In this document: in pieces, positions 37,994 to 46,520 of the stretch | Position numbering within the stretch: position 1 is the first letter of the stretch | Layout of the letters: every line of letters starts with the position of its first letter | Translations under genes and position numbers: made by a program | Assembly (NCBI RefSeq): GCF_039536325.1 | Contig: NZ_BAAAYO010000010.1 | Span: 124,001 to 188,000, forward strand | DNA: 64,000 bases | From: Paenibacillus_AB hodogayensis | GTDB lineage: Bacteria > Bacillota > Bacilli > Paenibacillales > NBRC-103111 | Direction of reading: 5' to 3' | Notes under the pieces: model-generated | Databases searched by the model: none | What the model saw: the letters and a program-made list of their open reading frames with translations, nothing else | What the model was told of the DNA's origin: nothing

Positions 37994-38019
37994 CCCTCTT
38001 CAGCATTTTTGGCTGCCAA
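37990..38019 (-). CDS. Possible 9-residue leader ORF overlapping the permease start
   Basis: AGGAGG stands ten bases before a TTG that opens a 9-codon frame (LAAKNAEEG) ending in TGA, which overlaps the permease ATG as ATGA. The strong ribosome site without a full-length gene behind it suggests coupled translation of the first permease. Confidence 0.35.
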   Translation of the reverse strand: MAAKNAEEG

Positions 38020-38044
38020 TCTTTTAAGACCTCCTATGCCAATA

Positions 38045-38050
38045 ATTATA
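38045..38050 (-). promoter_or_regulatory. Candidate -10 box of the ABC operon
   Basis: TATAAT on the minus strand, 52 nt before the permease start, in a very AT-rich stretch (38030-38110). The -35 position is AT-rich without a clear TTGACA. The rest of 38051-38271 shows nothing more than a weak hairpin near 38147-38168. Confidence 0.4.
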
Positions 38051-38271
38051 CTTTTGCAAAAAAATAATAAAATGTACTTTCTTAACATTCATTTTGTAAT
38101 CAACTTATAAATGTTTCGCTCCCCAAAACCTTGCAACAAAAAAAAGATGGAGTCAGATGACCCCATCCCTGCTGTGTTAAAAGCCTACTTTTACCGTCTG
38201 AATTCTTGTCCCAGCCCAAACTATCGAAGGATCTACAAGGATTCCTACGCGACTTCTTGCTGACACATACT

Positions 38272-38316
38272 AAAAAGCATGATCGATCTGAATGTACTAA
38301 TCGATCATGCTTTTTT
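38272..38316 (-). terminator. sigK terminator
   Basis: AAAAAGCATGATCGAT at 38272-38287 pairs with ATCGATCATGCTTTTT at 38300-38315 over a 12-nt loop. It starts 7 nt after the sigK stop codon and has T runs on both sides, so it could also stop plus-strand transcription. Confidence 0.9.
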
Positions 38317-38322
38317 AGTTAA

Positions 38323-39024
38323 TCACCGCTTCGCCTTATAAAACTCATGATAAAGCTTCATGAGCGCCCGCTTCTCGATCCGCGACACATACGAGCGGCT
38401 GATGCCGAGCTCTTTGGCGATTTCCCGCTGCGTGCGCTCTTCTCCGCCATGCTCCAGGCCGAAGCGGCCGACCACCACTTCCTTTTCGCGGTCGTCGAGA
38501 ATGTCCAGGTTTTTGTAAATTTTCGATTTCTCGATTTTCAGCTGCACTTTATCCACGACATCGTCGGCTTCCGTACCCAAAATGTCGATCAGCGTAATTT
38601 CGTTGCCCTCTTTATCCGTTCCGATCGGATCGTGGAGGGAAACGTCCTTGCGGGTTTTCTTCAAGGAACGCAAGTGCATCAAAATTTCGTTCTCGATACA
38701 TCTCGCCGCGAACGTAGCGAGCTTCGTCCCTTTATCGGGCGAAAACGATTCGATCGCCTTGATTAGACCGATCGTGCCGATGGAGATCAAATCCTCGAGG
38801 TCCTCTCCCGTGTTGTCGAACTTTTTGACGATATGTGCCACAAGTCGCAAGTTATGTTCGATCAGGATGTTCCGGGATACCTCGCTCCCTCCGGCCATCA
38901 GCTTCAGATGCTTCATTTCTTCCTCTTCCGTAAGAGGCTGGGGGAAGGCGTTGTTCTTGACGTATGAGACGAGAAGCAGCAATTGCTTAATGAATAACCC
39001 GATACTCGAGACGATTCCGAGCAC
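38323..39024 (-). CDS. sigK: RNA polymerase sporulation sigma factor SigK (pro-protein)
   Basis: The protein has 233 residues and is uninterrupted. It begins with a hydrophobic pro-sequence (GLFIKQLLLLVSYVKNNAF) like that removed by SpoIVFB in Bacillus, followed by regions 2 (GTIGLIKAIESF, TFAARCIENEI) and 4 (TQREIAKELGISRSYVSRIE). It directs late mother-cell transcription during sporulation. The start is GTG 39024, with AAGGGG eight bases upstream; GTG 39033 is too close to that site. No skin-type element splits it here, but a similar 93-nt segment lies 10.3 kb away at 28260-28352. Confidence 0.95.
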   Translation of the reverse strand: MLGIVSSIGLFIKQLLLLVSYVKNNAFPQPLTEEEEMKHLKLMAGGSEVSRNILIEHNLRLVAHIVKKFDNTGEDLEDLISIGTIGLIKAIESFSPDKGTKLATFAARCIENEILMHLRSLKKTRKDVSLHDPIGTDKEGNEITLIDILGTEADDVVDKVQLKIEKSKIYKNLDILDDREKEVVVGRFGLEHGGEERTQREIAKELGISRSYVSRIEKRALMKLYHEFYKAKR

Positions 39025-39057
39025 ATGTGTCACCCCTTATGAAGAGATACTCACAGT

Positions 39058-39391
39058 TTATGTAGGTATCCGCCCACAAGTGCCTGTACGCCGGAAAAAG
39101 TATGCCGCTTCATAAAAGAGGTCGCCAAACGCTAGATACACGCCGAAATCTTGCGGCAAATAGCCGAGTACGCTGCGGAGCTGTTCAGGGTGCTTGACGA
39201 TATCGACGCCGTCCAGTAAATCGTTCCGTTCGTCGGCGTCGAGAGGGTGGCCAATAGGCGCATCAGCGTCGATTTTCCCGCGCCCGTTTGGGCCAAGTAG
39301 CCCGAGAATGCCCCGCTCGATGCGCAGATCGATCTCTTGCAGTCCCTAAGTGTTGGCTGTATTTCTTGCTGACATGCCGTATGTCCAGCAT
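39058..39391 (-). pseudogene. Frameshifted and truncated ABC transporter ATPase
   Basis: ATG 39391 has GGAGG upstream and starts MLDIRHVSKKYS, a normal ABC ATPase beginning. Reading then has to jump frames at least three times: LQEIDLRIERGILGLLGPNG, AGKSTLMRLLATLSTP (Walker A) and DGVDIVKHPEQLRSVLGYLP (Q loop) lie in different frames. The signature motif and Walker B are absent, so about two thirds of the gene is gone. It resembles ATPases of antibiotic-peptide exporters. Confidence 0.8.
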
Positions 39392-39616
39392 GATACGTTC
39401 CCTCCTGACCAAATAGTGGCCATCGTTGCTGGAGCATCCGATCGGCTTTCCTTCCCTACTTTAGCAAAAATGAACATAATTCTCGCAGTCCGAATGTCCG
39501 GAGGTCCGGCCGGACCTAAGTCTGGTTTTGGCTTGTTTCTCGTTATAGCTTTTCCTGCAAAAATGATGTAACATTTGGCTTTGGACAAGACAAGATTCAT
39601 CGCGGAGGTGCCTCTA

Positions 39617-40747
39617 GTGAACAAGGAGCGAATGATACATACGGACGATATACGACTACGCGAACCGATCTATACGTTTAACGATGCCTGGACCGAGTGG
39701 CTTGCCGGAAGCAAGTTCCCGATCGCCTTCTTCGGCGACAGCACGGTGGACGGAGCCAATACGACGGACTGGACGCGCAATACGCCGGGAACGGATCATG
39801 TGCCGCCCCACGCATTTTCATCCGTGCTGGAGCGCTTGTTGCGACAAGCTGCGAACAACGCGGAGCTGCGCATTTACAACGCCGGCTTCAGCGGACAAAC
39901 GGCGAGCTGGGGAGTTACGATGCTGGACCAAGAATTCGGCGAAGCATCCGCCTACAGCGATGTCCGCATGATCGGCATCGGCTTCGGCATTAACGACCGG
40001 CTCGGTTTCCCTAACGAGAAGGCTTATCGGGACGGCTTTAAGCAATCGATTCGGCAAATCGCCGGCTGGTTCTGGGATAGGGGCATTCAACCGTTCCTGT
40101 TGACGACTCAAGCCATCGTCGGACCCGGCGTTCAAACGGAGTACGCCGGCACGTATCCGATGAGAACGAGCGAGCATATTTCCGTCGCCAACGAAGTGAA
40201 GCGGGAGTTGGCGCAGCAATACGGCTTGCCCTTCATCGACATGAACCGATTTACCGAAATGCTGCTCATGTACTCCTCCATCCCAGCGCGTACCCTGATC
40301 TCCGACAGGCTGCATTTCGGCGATGCCGGCCACAAGGCGGAGGCGGAGTTTCTGTTCTCCCGGCTTTGTCCGAGAACGATTGTAGCGGACGGCTATATGA
40401 AAATCGGCTACTCCAGTCAACGCGTTTTTGACTGCGTGCCCGAGGATTGGCTGACGATGCCGGAAGTGCCGTCGGACGAATTCGACGTTTGGGTCGATTA
40501 CGAGAAACCCGACAGGACCGACATGCCGCTCTTGTCCGCATGGGTATTCGTGTGCGCCAACCGGAAGCTGACGTTAAAAGCTTACAAAACGGGCCCTTCG
40601 GACACTTACGTCCGCATAAACGGGTTGCGCCAGACGCTGAACGAAGCTGAAACGGTACTCGGGCAGCTGGAATTCGGGCTCTATAAGCTGGAAACCTATT
40701 CGGGTGAAGCGGCCAGATTGGATTTTAAAGGCTTTATACTGGAGTAA
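39617..40747 (+). CDS. SGNH/GDSL-type hydrolase
   Basis: The protein has 376 residues. The nucleophile block is FFGDSTVDG, the oxyanion glycine and asparagine are in NAGFSGQT and GFGIND, and the catalytic pair is in DRLHFGDAGH. The last 100 residues form an extra beta-rich domain. There is no signal peptide, so it acts in the cytoplasm. It may deacetylate imported oligosaccharides, as related enzymes act on acetylated pectin or xylan; the substrate is not shown by the sequence. GTG 39617 is preferred because GGAGG precedes it by eight bases. Confidence 0.85.
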   Translation: MNKERMIHTDDIRLREPIYTFNDAWTEWLAGSKFPIAFFGDSTVDGANTTDWTRNTPGTDHVPPHAFSSVLERLLRQAANNAELRIYNAGFSGQTASWGVTMLDQEFGEASAYSDVRMIGIGFGINDRLGFPNEKAYRDGFKQSIRQIAGWFWDRGIQPFLLTTQAIVGPGVQTEYAGTYPMRTSEHISVANEVKRELAQQYGLPFIDMNRFTEMLLMYSSIPARTLISDRLHFGDAGHKAEAEFLFSRLCPRTIVADGYMKIGYSSQRVFDCVPEDWLTMPEVPSDEFDVWVDYEKPDRTDMPLLSAWVFVCANRKLTLKAYKTGPSDTYVRINGLRQTLNEAETVLGQLEFGLYKLETYSGEAARLDFKGFILE

Positions 40748-40766
40748 TAGTATAGGGAAAAAGAAA

Positions 40767-40801
40767 AAGTCCTGCGATTCTCCAAACGAACCGCAGGACT
40801 T
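40767..40801 (+). terminator. Terminator of the SGNH hydrolase gene
   Basis: AAGTCCTGCG pairs with CGCAGGACTT over a 15-nt loop, 20 nt after the stop codon. The following T tract is short (ACTTCTT). Confidence 0.65.
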
Positions 40802-40846
40802 ACTTCTTCCAAATGGATAGCTACTACTATATATATTAATAGAATG

Positions 40847-41371
40847 TTAATGGCGACTCACTACCCTTTTTTCAGTCATTTCATAAACCATGAAATAGTT
40901 CGTTGTATTTAAGCAGCGTACCATGATTTTACTCCCATCGTCACATCTCACAATTATATATTCAATTTCCTCTCCGCTGTGCTTCTCGACATTCATGAGC
41001 GTCTCCAGCTCCTCCTGCACCCAGTTGTTCCGGTTGTACACGCCCTCGACCGAATAAGCCCAGAACCAGGTGTCGTGCTCAACCGCCATTTCGTGCAAGC
41101 GCCGAATCCATTCGGGTTTCATCAGATGCCGAGTCAGCAGCACGCGGGGCTCCTTCCACACCTCACTGCCGTTCACGGAAACGATCGGGGTCTTGAGCCG
41201 ATCTCATCCGTATACGGATATACTTCGTGCACCCCGCGTCCGGTCGACAGGATGAGGGAAACTCCCCTCCAGCGCTTTGTGAATCCAAATGCAGTTGTCG
41301 TCGGAGATGAGCGATTCCTCATTCAGTAACGTGCCGTCCATGTCGATCGCAAGCAATTTGTAGCGTCCCAT
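40847..41371 (-). pseudogene. HAD-IIB (Cof-type) phosphatase with two frameshifts
   Basis: ATG 41371 opens MGRYKLLAIDMDGTLLNE, the DxDGT motif I block of Cof-type phosphatases. Near 41267 the frame shifts (VSLILSTGRGVHEVYPYTDE continues motif II in another frame), and near 41200 it shifts back to the 109-residue frame starting VNGSEVWKEP. The reading ends at 40847 with a tail that does not look like the family, and motifs III and IV are missing, so the 3' part is also lost. Confidence 0.8.
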
Positions 41372-41410
41372 ATGTTATCCTCTCCATCCTCTCTCCGTTT
41401 CTCTAGCTCT

Positions 41411-41599
41411 CTAACTCCCGGTCGACTTAAAGCGCCGCTCCAGGCCAAGTCCCGGCGCAGCCACACCTTGCATGTACGTCGCTTGCCATAGGCCGAACAC
41501 ATACACCGCCCAGATCCAGCGAGCGTAGTTGCCTTGGTCGGCCGCATTCAGTCTATTTCCAAGGGTACCGTTCAAGGTCTGACTTTGTACTGGCCCCAA
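41411..41599 (-). pseudogene. Unidentified gene remnant
   Basis: A 62-residue frame rich in aromatic residues (YARWIWAVYVFGLWQ) follows the preceding small gene directly but in another frame, without a ribosome site of its own. It may be the C-terminal part of the same ancestral gene. No family was recognised. Confidence 0.35.
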
Positions 41600-41601
41600 G
41601 C

Positions 41602-41841
41602 TTAATCCAGCTTGATGCCCTCCTTATCCAGCAGCTCTCCCCATGTTCGGACAGCGGGCTTCTTCTGTCCCGATGAGATCGGGTTCGTGAAGCAAACCAG
41701 CTTACCGAGCGCATCCCGAAGATCGAATCGGCCCCAGCTATAGAGCCACTTCATCGGGGCCGAAACAAGGAACGTAAGCGGCGATTCAGGCGATTCTACC
41801 ATGACACGGCCACTCCAGTTCACGCTCTCACTCTTTTCCAT
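41602..41841 (-). CDS. Hypothetical protein, 79 residues, last gene of the ABC operon
   Basis: ATG 41841 has AGGAGG eight bases upstream and follows the permease stop by 13 nt, so it belongs to that operon. The product contains WLYSWGRFDLRDAL and CFTNPISSG and was not recognised. It ends abruptly, and coding-like sequence continues in another frame at 41411-41599, so it is probably the broken 5' part of a longer gene. Confidence 0.5.
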   Translation of the reverse strand: MEKSESVNWSGRVMVESPESPLTFLVSAPMKWLYSWGRFDLRDALGKLVCFTNPISSGQKKPAVRTWGELLDKEGIKLD

Positions 41842-41854
41842 GAGCAAGCCCTCC

Positions 41855-42730
41855 TTATTCTTTCAAGGACCCGAGCATGGCGCCCTTAACAAAGTACTTC
41901 TGCAGAAACGGATAGACGATCAGGATCGGCAGCGTGGTGAACAGGATCGCAGCTGCTTTAATCGTCTCGGGACTGGACAGCACTCCGGAATCGATGGCGA
42001 TATGGTCGAGCCCCGAATCGGTCGCACTGGATGCCACCATATTTTTGAGCTTCAGCTGGAGCGGGAACAAATCTTTGGAACGAATGTAAATCATGGCTCC
42101 GAAGTAAGCGTTCCATGTGCCGACCGAGTGGAAGAGCGCGATGGTGGCGAGCACGGGTCCCGAGAGCGGCAAGACGAGCCGGGCGTAGACGCCGAATTCT
42201 CCGCTTCCATCGATTTTCATCGCATCTACAAGCTCGGAGGACACGCTTTGGAAAAACGTCTTCATGATGAAAACATTGTACGCGCCGACCGCTCCGGGAA
42301 CGATGAGCGCCCAGAGCGAATTGATCATGCCCAGCTCCTTCACGATCAGATAACTCGGGATGAGCGGCACTGGGAAAATGAACGTTAAGAGGATGAGCTT
42401 CAGGAGCAGCTTCCGACCCGGCATCGCGGGCCGGATGAGCGCATAAGCGAGCGCGGATGTGAGCAGCAGGCAAAGGAACGTCCCCATCAGAGTAATATAG
42501 ACGCTGACGCCCATGGCTCTCCACATGTCCTTCATGCGCAGAAGGGATTCGTAGATGCTCGTCTGGAAGCCTTTGGGCCACAGGACGACCAGCTTGTTGT
42601 TCGCATAGAGCGGATCGCTGAGCGAGACAGCGAGCAGGTGGATCATCGGGGAGATCATGGTGAAGCATAGGATGACGAAGAAGATGGCGTTCACCCACTG
42701 AAACGTCTGCTCCGTGCGGTACGTCTTCAT
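41855..42730 (-). CDS. Sugar ABC transporter permease (YtcP/LplC type)
   Basis: The protein has 291 residues with six membrane helices, EAA loop VDAMKIDGSGEFG and C-terminus VKGAMLGSLKE. GGAGG precedes the ATG. It follows its partner permease by 13 nt. The binding-protein gene of this operon is interrupted, so the importer may be inactive or depend on suppression. Confidence 0.92.
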   Translation of the reverse strand: MKTYRTEQTFQWVNAIFFVILCFTMISPMIHLLAVSLSDPLYANNKLVVLWPKGFQTSIYESLLRMKDMWRAMGVSVYITLMGTFLCLLLTSALAYALIRPAMPGRKLLLKLILLTFIFPVPLIPSYLIVKELGMINSLWALIVPGAVGAYNVFIMKTFFQSVSSELVDAMKIDGSGEFGVYARLVLPLSGPVLATIALFHSVGTWNAYFGAMIYIRSKDLFPLQLKLKNMVASSATDSGLDHIAIDSGVLSSPETIKAAAILFTTLPILIVYPFLQKYFVKGAMLGSLKE

Positions 42731-42743
42731 AGTACGACTCCTC

Positions 42744-43652
42744 CTAATAGATGCTTTCCCCGGTCGTCCTGCGGCTCAGCGTATTCAATCCGACGACGAG
42801 CAGGACGCCTACAAGCGCCTTGAACAGCCCGATCGCCGTCGTATAGCTGTACTGCCCGCCCATCAGGCCGACTCGGTATACATACGTATCGAACACATCG
42901 CCGACTTCACGCACGAGCGGATTGAGGAAGAACAGCACCTGCTCCACGTTCGCATCCAGAATATGGCCGATCTGAAGCAGCAGGAGGACGACGATCGCCG
43001 GCATGAGCGAGGGAAGGGTGATGTGCCAGGCACGCTGGAAGCGCCCCGCGCCGTCGACCATGGCAGCCTCGTACAAATTCGGGTTAATGCCGGAGATGGC
43101 CGCCAAATAGATGATCATCGACCAGCCGACCTCCTTCCAGACCCCGAGGCTGATGACGATGCCCATGAAGTGACGGGGTTCGGTCAGGAAGGAGACGGGC
43201 TCGAATCCGAAGCTCGCGAGCGCTTGATTGATCAGCCCCGTGCGGGCCAGCAGCTCCGTGAAAATGCCGCCCACGATGACCCAGGACAGGAAGTGAGGGA
43301 GGTAGAGCAGCGTCTGGACCGTCCGCTTGAACCAGCTGAGCCGGATCTCGTTCAAGAACAGAGCGAGCAGCAAGGGAGCCGGGAATCCGAAGAGGATCGA
43401 GTAGAGGCCGAACTTCAGCGAGTTGCGGAGCACCATCATGAATTCCGCATACTGGAACATGAACGCGAAATGCTTGAACCCGACCCACTTGCTATGAAAC
43501 ATCCCGGAGAAAATGTTGTAGTCCTGGAAGGCAATCACGTTGCCGAAGAGCGGAATGTACTTGAATATCACAAAATGGGCCAGGGCCGGCAGCGCTAGAA
43601 GCGTCAACGCCAAAGCGTCGATCGACTTGGCTTTTCGAAACAATTGAATCAT
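42744..43652 (-). CDS. Sugar ABC transporter permease (LplB/YteP type)
   Basis: The protein has 302 residues with six membrane helices, YLPHFLSWVI, EAA loop YEAAMVDGAGRFQR and C-terminus SRRTTGESIY. ATG 43652 lies very close to GGAAGGGAG; TTG 43643 has better spacing and cannot be excluded. It is the second gene of the module, after the binding protein and an intercistronic hairpin. Confidence 0.92.
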   Translation of the reverse strand: MIQLFRKAKSIDALALTLLALPALAHFVIFKYIPLFGNVIAFQDYNIFSGMFHSKWVGFKHFAFMFQYAEFMMVLRNSLKFGLYSILFGFPAPLLLALFLNEIRLSWFKRTVQTLLYLPHFLSWVIVGGIFTELLARTGLINQALASFGFEPVSFLTEPRHFMGIVISLGVWKEVGWSMIIYLAAISGINPNLYEAAMVDGAGRFQRAWHITLPSLMPAIVVLLLLQIGHILDANVEQVLFFLNPLVREVGDVFDTYVYRVGLMGGQYSYTTAIGLFKALVGVLLVVGLNTLSRRTTGESIY

Positions 43653-43663
43653 CTCCCTTCCAA

Positions 43664-43703
43664 GGAAAGGGCCCTCCAGTTACTAGCTCCAGAGGGCCTT
43701 TCC
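43664..43703 (-). terminator. Intercistronic hairpin after the binding-protein gene
   Basis: GGAAAGGGCCCTC pairs with GAGGGCCTTTCC (one bulge) over a 15-nt loop in the gap between binding protein and permease. There is no T tract, so it more likely stabilises the upstream mRNA or partly attenuates, a common way to express binding proteins above permeases. Confidence 0.6.
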
Positions 43704-43721
43704 TGCATTTTGGTTGTAGCG

Positions 43722-45314
43722 CTACTTCTTCATGTAGGCGTTGTACCAGTCGGTCGCTTCCTTGATGGCCGCGTCTCCGCCGCGCTTTTTCCACTCGGAG
43801 ACGAAGGTGTCGAAGCCCTTGTCCAAGTCTTCCTTGCCGACGACGAGCTTCACGAACCAATCGTAGAACAGGCTGCCGGCTACGAAGCCCGGGTTCAGTT
43901 CGGGACGTCCGTCCATCGCCTTGAGCTGCGACATGTACACGGCATCGTTGGCCATCACGACGGATTTGGCGTCATCATACCCCTTCAGAATTTTATCGCT
44001 GTTGGGCTGCACTTTGAGCGCCAACGGGTTGTTCAGACCATTCTCGCGAACGTTGATGGAGAGCTGGTAAAATTCCTTCTCATTCAGCTCGGAGTTGCTC
44101 GGCCCCTTCGGATCGTATTTGATCTGGCCGTTTTCTTCCGTGTAATTGGAATCCTTGATACCGTAGGCGAAAAATTTGTCGGCTTCCGGCGACGTCCAGG
44201 CCCACTCCAGAAACTTAATAATTTCTTCCGGATTTTTTGTTCCGCTCGGAATGGTCCAGACGAAGTAAACTTGATCCGACCCGGCCTGGAAGAAGTTTTC
44301 CCCACGCGGTCCTTTGGGAGGAACGGCCATCGTAATCGCGGCTTTCGGCTGGTCAGGGTATTCTTGTGCGGCGACGGCGGCATATTGGTAAGTAGCGGCG
44401 CCCCAAGCGGCCACGAGCCCTTTGTTGATATCTGCCCCCCGGTCGCCCTGCTTCTTCGTAATAAAATCTTTCTCAATATAGCCGTTGTCATACAGCTTCT
44501 TGTAGAACGCAATTGCTTCCTTCATCTGAGGCTGGATAATGTCCGGCTCCAGGTTGCCGTTTCTCACATGCCACGTACCCGGTCTGACCCCGAACGAGCC
44601 GGTGAAAATATCGTTCCAGGACATGTTGTCGGTGAGCGAAATGACCCATTCGTTGTTCGGGTTGCCGTCGCCGTTCATATCGTTATTCTTAACCCCTTCG
44701 GCAAACTTCAGGAACTCGTCCAGCGTCTTCGGAACGGACATGTTCAGCTTGTCCAGGTAATCCTGACGATAGAAGATGACCCGATCGGCCACCGCTCCGT
44801 CCAATACGGGGATGCCATAGATTTTGCCGTTCTTCGACACCTTCGGGCTCTTCCAGGCGACCTCTGGAATTTTCTTCTTCAGGTTCGGGGCGTACTTATC
44901 GATGAGAGGACCGAGCTCCATGAAAACGCCGCGGTCCACGGCTCCCTGATGCACCTCCCAGTCAATGCTGCTCGTCCGGACGAGGTCTGCGAGTTCCCCA
45001 GAGGTGAAGCGTAGGGCCAGCTGCTAGCGGTAATCGATGTCGTGTCCGAGGAATTCATAGCTGAGGTTGTAACCGGATAGACGACTTAGCTCGGCGTAAT
45101 ACTTGGCCTTTTTGTCCTCCGGTCCCTTCGAGGCGAAACCCGAATTGTTGTGCGACAACAGCACCTTGATGTCCTTCTTCAACGGCTTGGCGGTCGGCTC
45201 GCTGTCCACGGCTGCCGCTTTGTCCGGGCTGCCGCTACAGGCGGTCAGTACCGTGGTGGCCAGCAGGACCGCTGTGGCTCCTGCAAGAACGGATTTGTTA
45301 ACTTTGGACGACAC
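43722..45314 (-). pseudogene. Solute-binding lipoprotein gene interrupted by an in-frame amber codon
   Basis: One frame runs from ATG 45314 (signal peptide, lipobox VLTAC) to the stop at 43722 and would encode 530 residues of an LplA-type binding protein. It is cut only by TAG at 45024-45026, after GHDIDYR (residue 96). The codons beyond it (QLALRFTSGELADLV and on) continue the same protein without loss. A CAG to TAG change is the simplest explanation; a sequencing error is also possible. If real, a short 96-residue lipoprotein is made and the importer lacks its receptor unless the amber is read through. Confidence 0.88.
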
Positions 45315-45414
45315 GGTAATCCCTCCGATAATCTTTGTGATAAGGCATGTTGTAGTTCACGATTTGATTATAGAAGATCGGTTGTCCGAGGCACTATGGA
45401 ATAATCAACGAAAA

Positions 45415-46518
45415 CTAGTACATATCCGCATCGACTCGGATGCTTGCCGCATAATCGTATTTGCGGTATTCCGAGGGCGAGACTCCTGTATATTTTTTGA
45501 ACATTTTGGAAAAATAAGCATAATCCTCGAAGCCTACCCGTTCTCCCGCTTCGTATACTTTGACAGTCGGATTCTTCAAATACTCCATCGCTTTCTCGAT
45601 TCGAAGACGGGTTACATACTGATTTAAGGACATGCCGGCCTCCCGTTTGAACAGGATCCCAAAATAATTCGACGAAATCTCAAAATGCGCAGCGACCTCC
45701 TTCACGGTCAATTCGGATTTCATGTAATTTTCTTCGATGTAGGCCGATACGTTTTTGAGCATGCGGTTATAGCTCCACCAATTCCGGGAATTCCGAATAT
45801 GATCGATCACGCCCGTGATACTGGCAATAAACGCCTCAAACAGAACTGCAAACAGAACTGCATTGCCGCGTGGACTCGCAGGCATTTCTATAGCGGGGAG
45901 GGCAGCCGACCCTCGGGCCATCTGCTCCAGCTCTCCGTTCAGGACTACCGCGTAATACGCCAGCTTCTCGTGAAGCTGCGCGGAGGCGGGACCGTCGGAC
46001 GTCAGCAGCAATGAGCGTAGGCGCTCCAGTTCCACCCGGATTTCATGATCATCGAGCTGCCACACCCACTTCGCCATACGCTCCGCATCCAGCTTCCATG
46101 TCCACATCCATTGCTTGGAGGTCGAATTCCCGCTTTTCCGTTCAATCCTGCTCCCCATCTTGCGGAGAGCGGACATCAAATAATCCGGATCGATCGGCTT
46201 GAGCAAATAGTCGGCGACGCCATAACGGAGCGCGCTCTGGGCGTACTCGAAGTCGCCGAAGCCGGAGACGACGATGACTTCCGTCGAAGCGCCGCCGTCC
46301 GACAGGCTGCGAATGAGCTCCAGTCCATCCAATCCCGGCATCCGGATATCCGTTATGAGCAGATCCGGCTTCAGCTCGGAGGCCAGCTCCAGCGCCTGCT
46401 CCCCGTCATGGGCCTCGCCCACGACCGTGAATCCGGCGGAGTCCCGCTCGATCATCGTTCTCAGGCTGAGCCGGACCATCCGCTCATCGTCGGCAAGCAG
46501 TATCTTATGCATCGTCAT
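45415..46518 (-). CDS. YesN-type response regulator, AraC output
   Basis: The protein has 367 residues. Receiver residues are ADDE, the aspartate in LLITDIRMP and lysine in DYLLKP; the AraC pair of helix-turn-helix units covers about 255-355 (LTVKEVAAHFEISSNYFG, GERVGFEDYAYFSKMFKK). AAGGAG lies nine bases before the ATG, inside the end of the kinase gene. It pairs with that kinase and probably controls the downstream importer. Confidence 0.93.
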   Translation of the reverse strand: MTMHKILLADDERMVRLSLRTMIERDSAGFTVVGEAHDGEQALELASELKPDLLITDIRMPGLDGLELIRSLSDGGASTEVIVVSGFGDFEYAQSALRYGVADYLLKPIDPDYLMSALRKMGSRIERKSGNSTSKQWMWTWKLDAERMAKWVWQLDDHEIRVELERLRSLLLTSDGPASAQLHEKLAYYAVVLNGELEQMARGSAALPAIEMPASPRGNAVLFAVLFEAFIASITGVIDHIRNSRNWWSYNRMLKNVSAYIEENYMKSELTVKEVAAHFEISSNYFGILFKREAGMSLNQYVTRLRIEKAMEYLKNPTVKVYEAGERVGFEDYAYFSKMFKKYTGVSPSEYRKYDYAASIRVDADMY

Positions 46519-46520
46519 TG

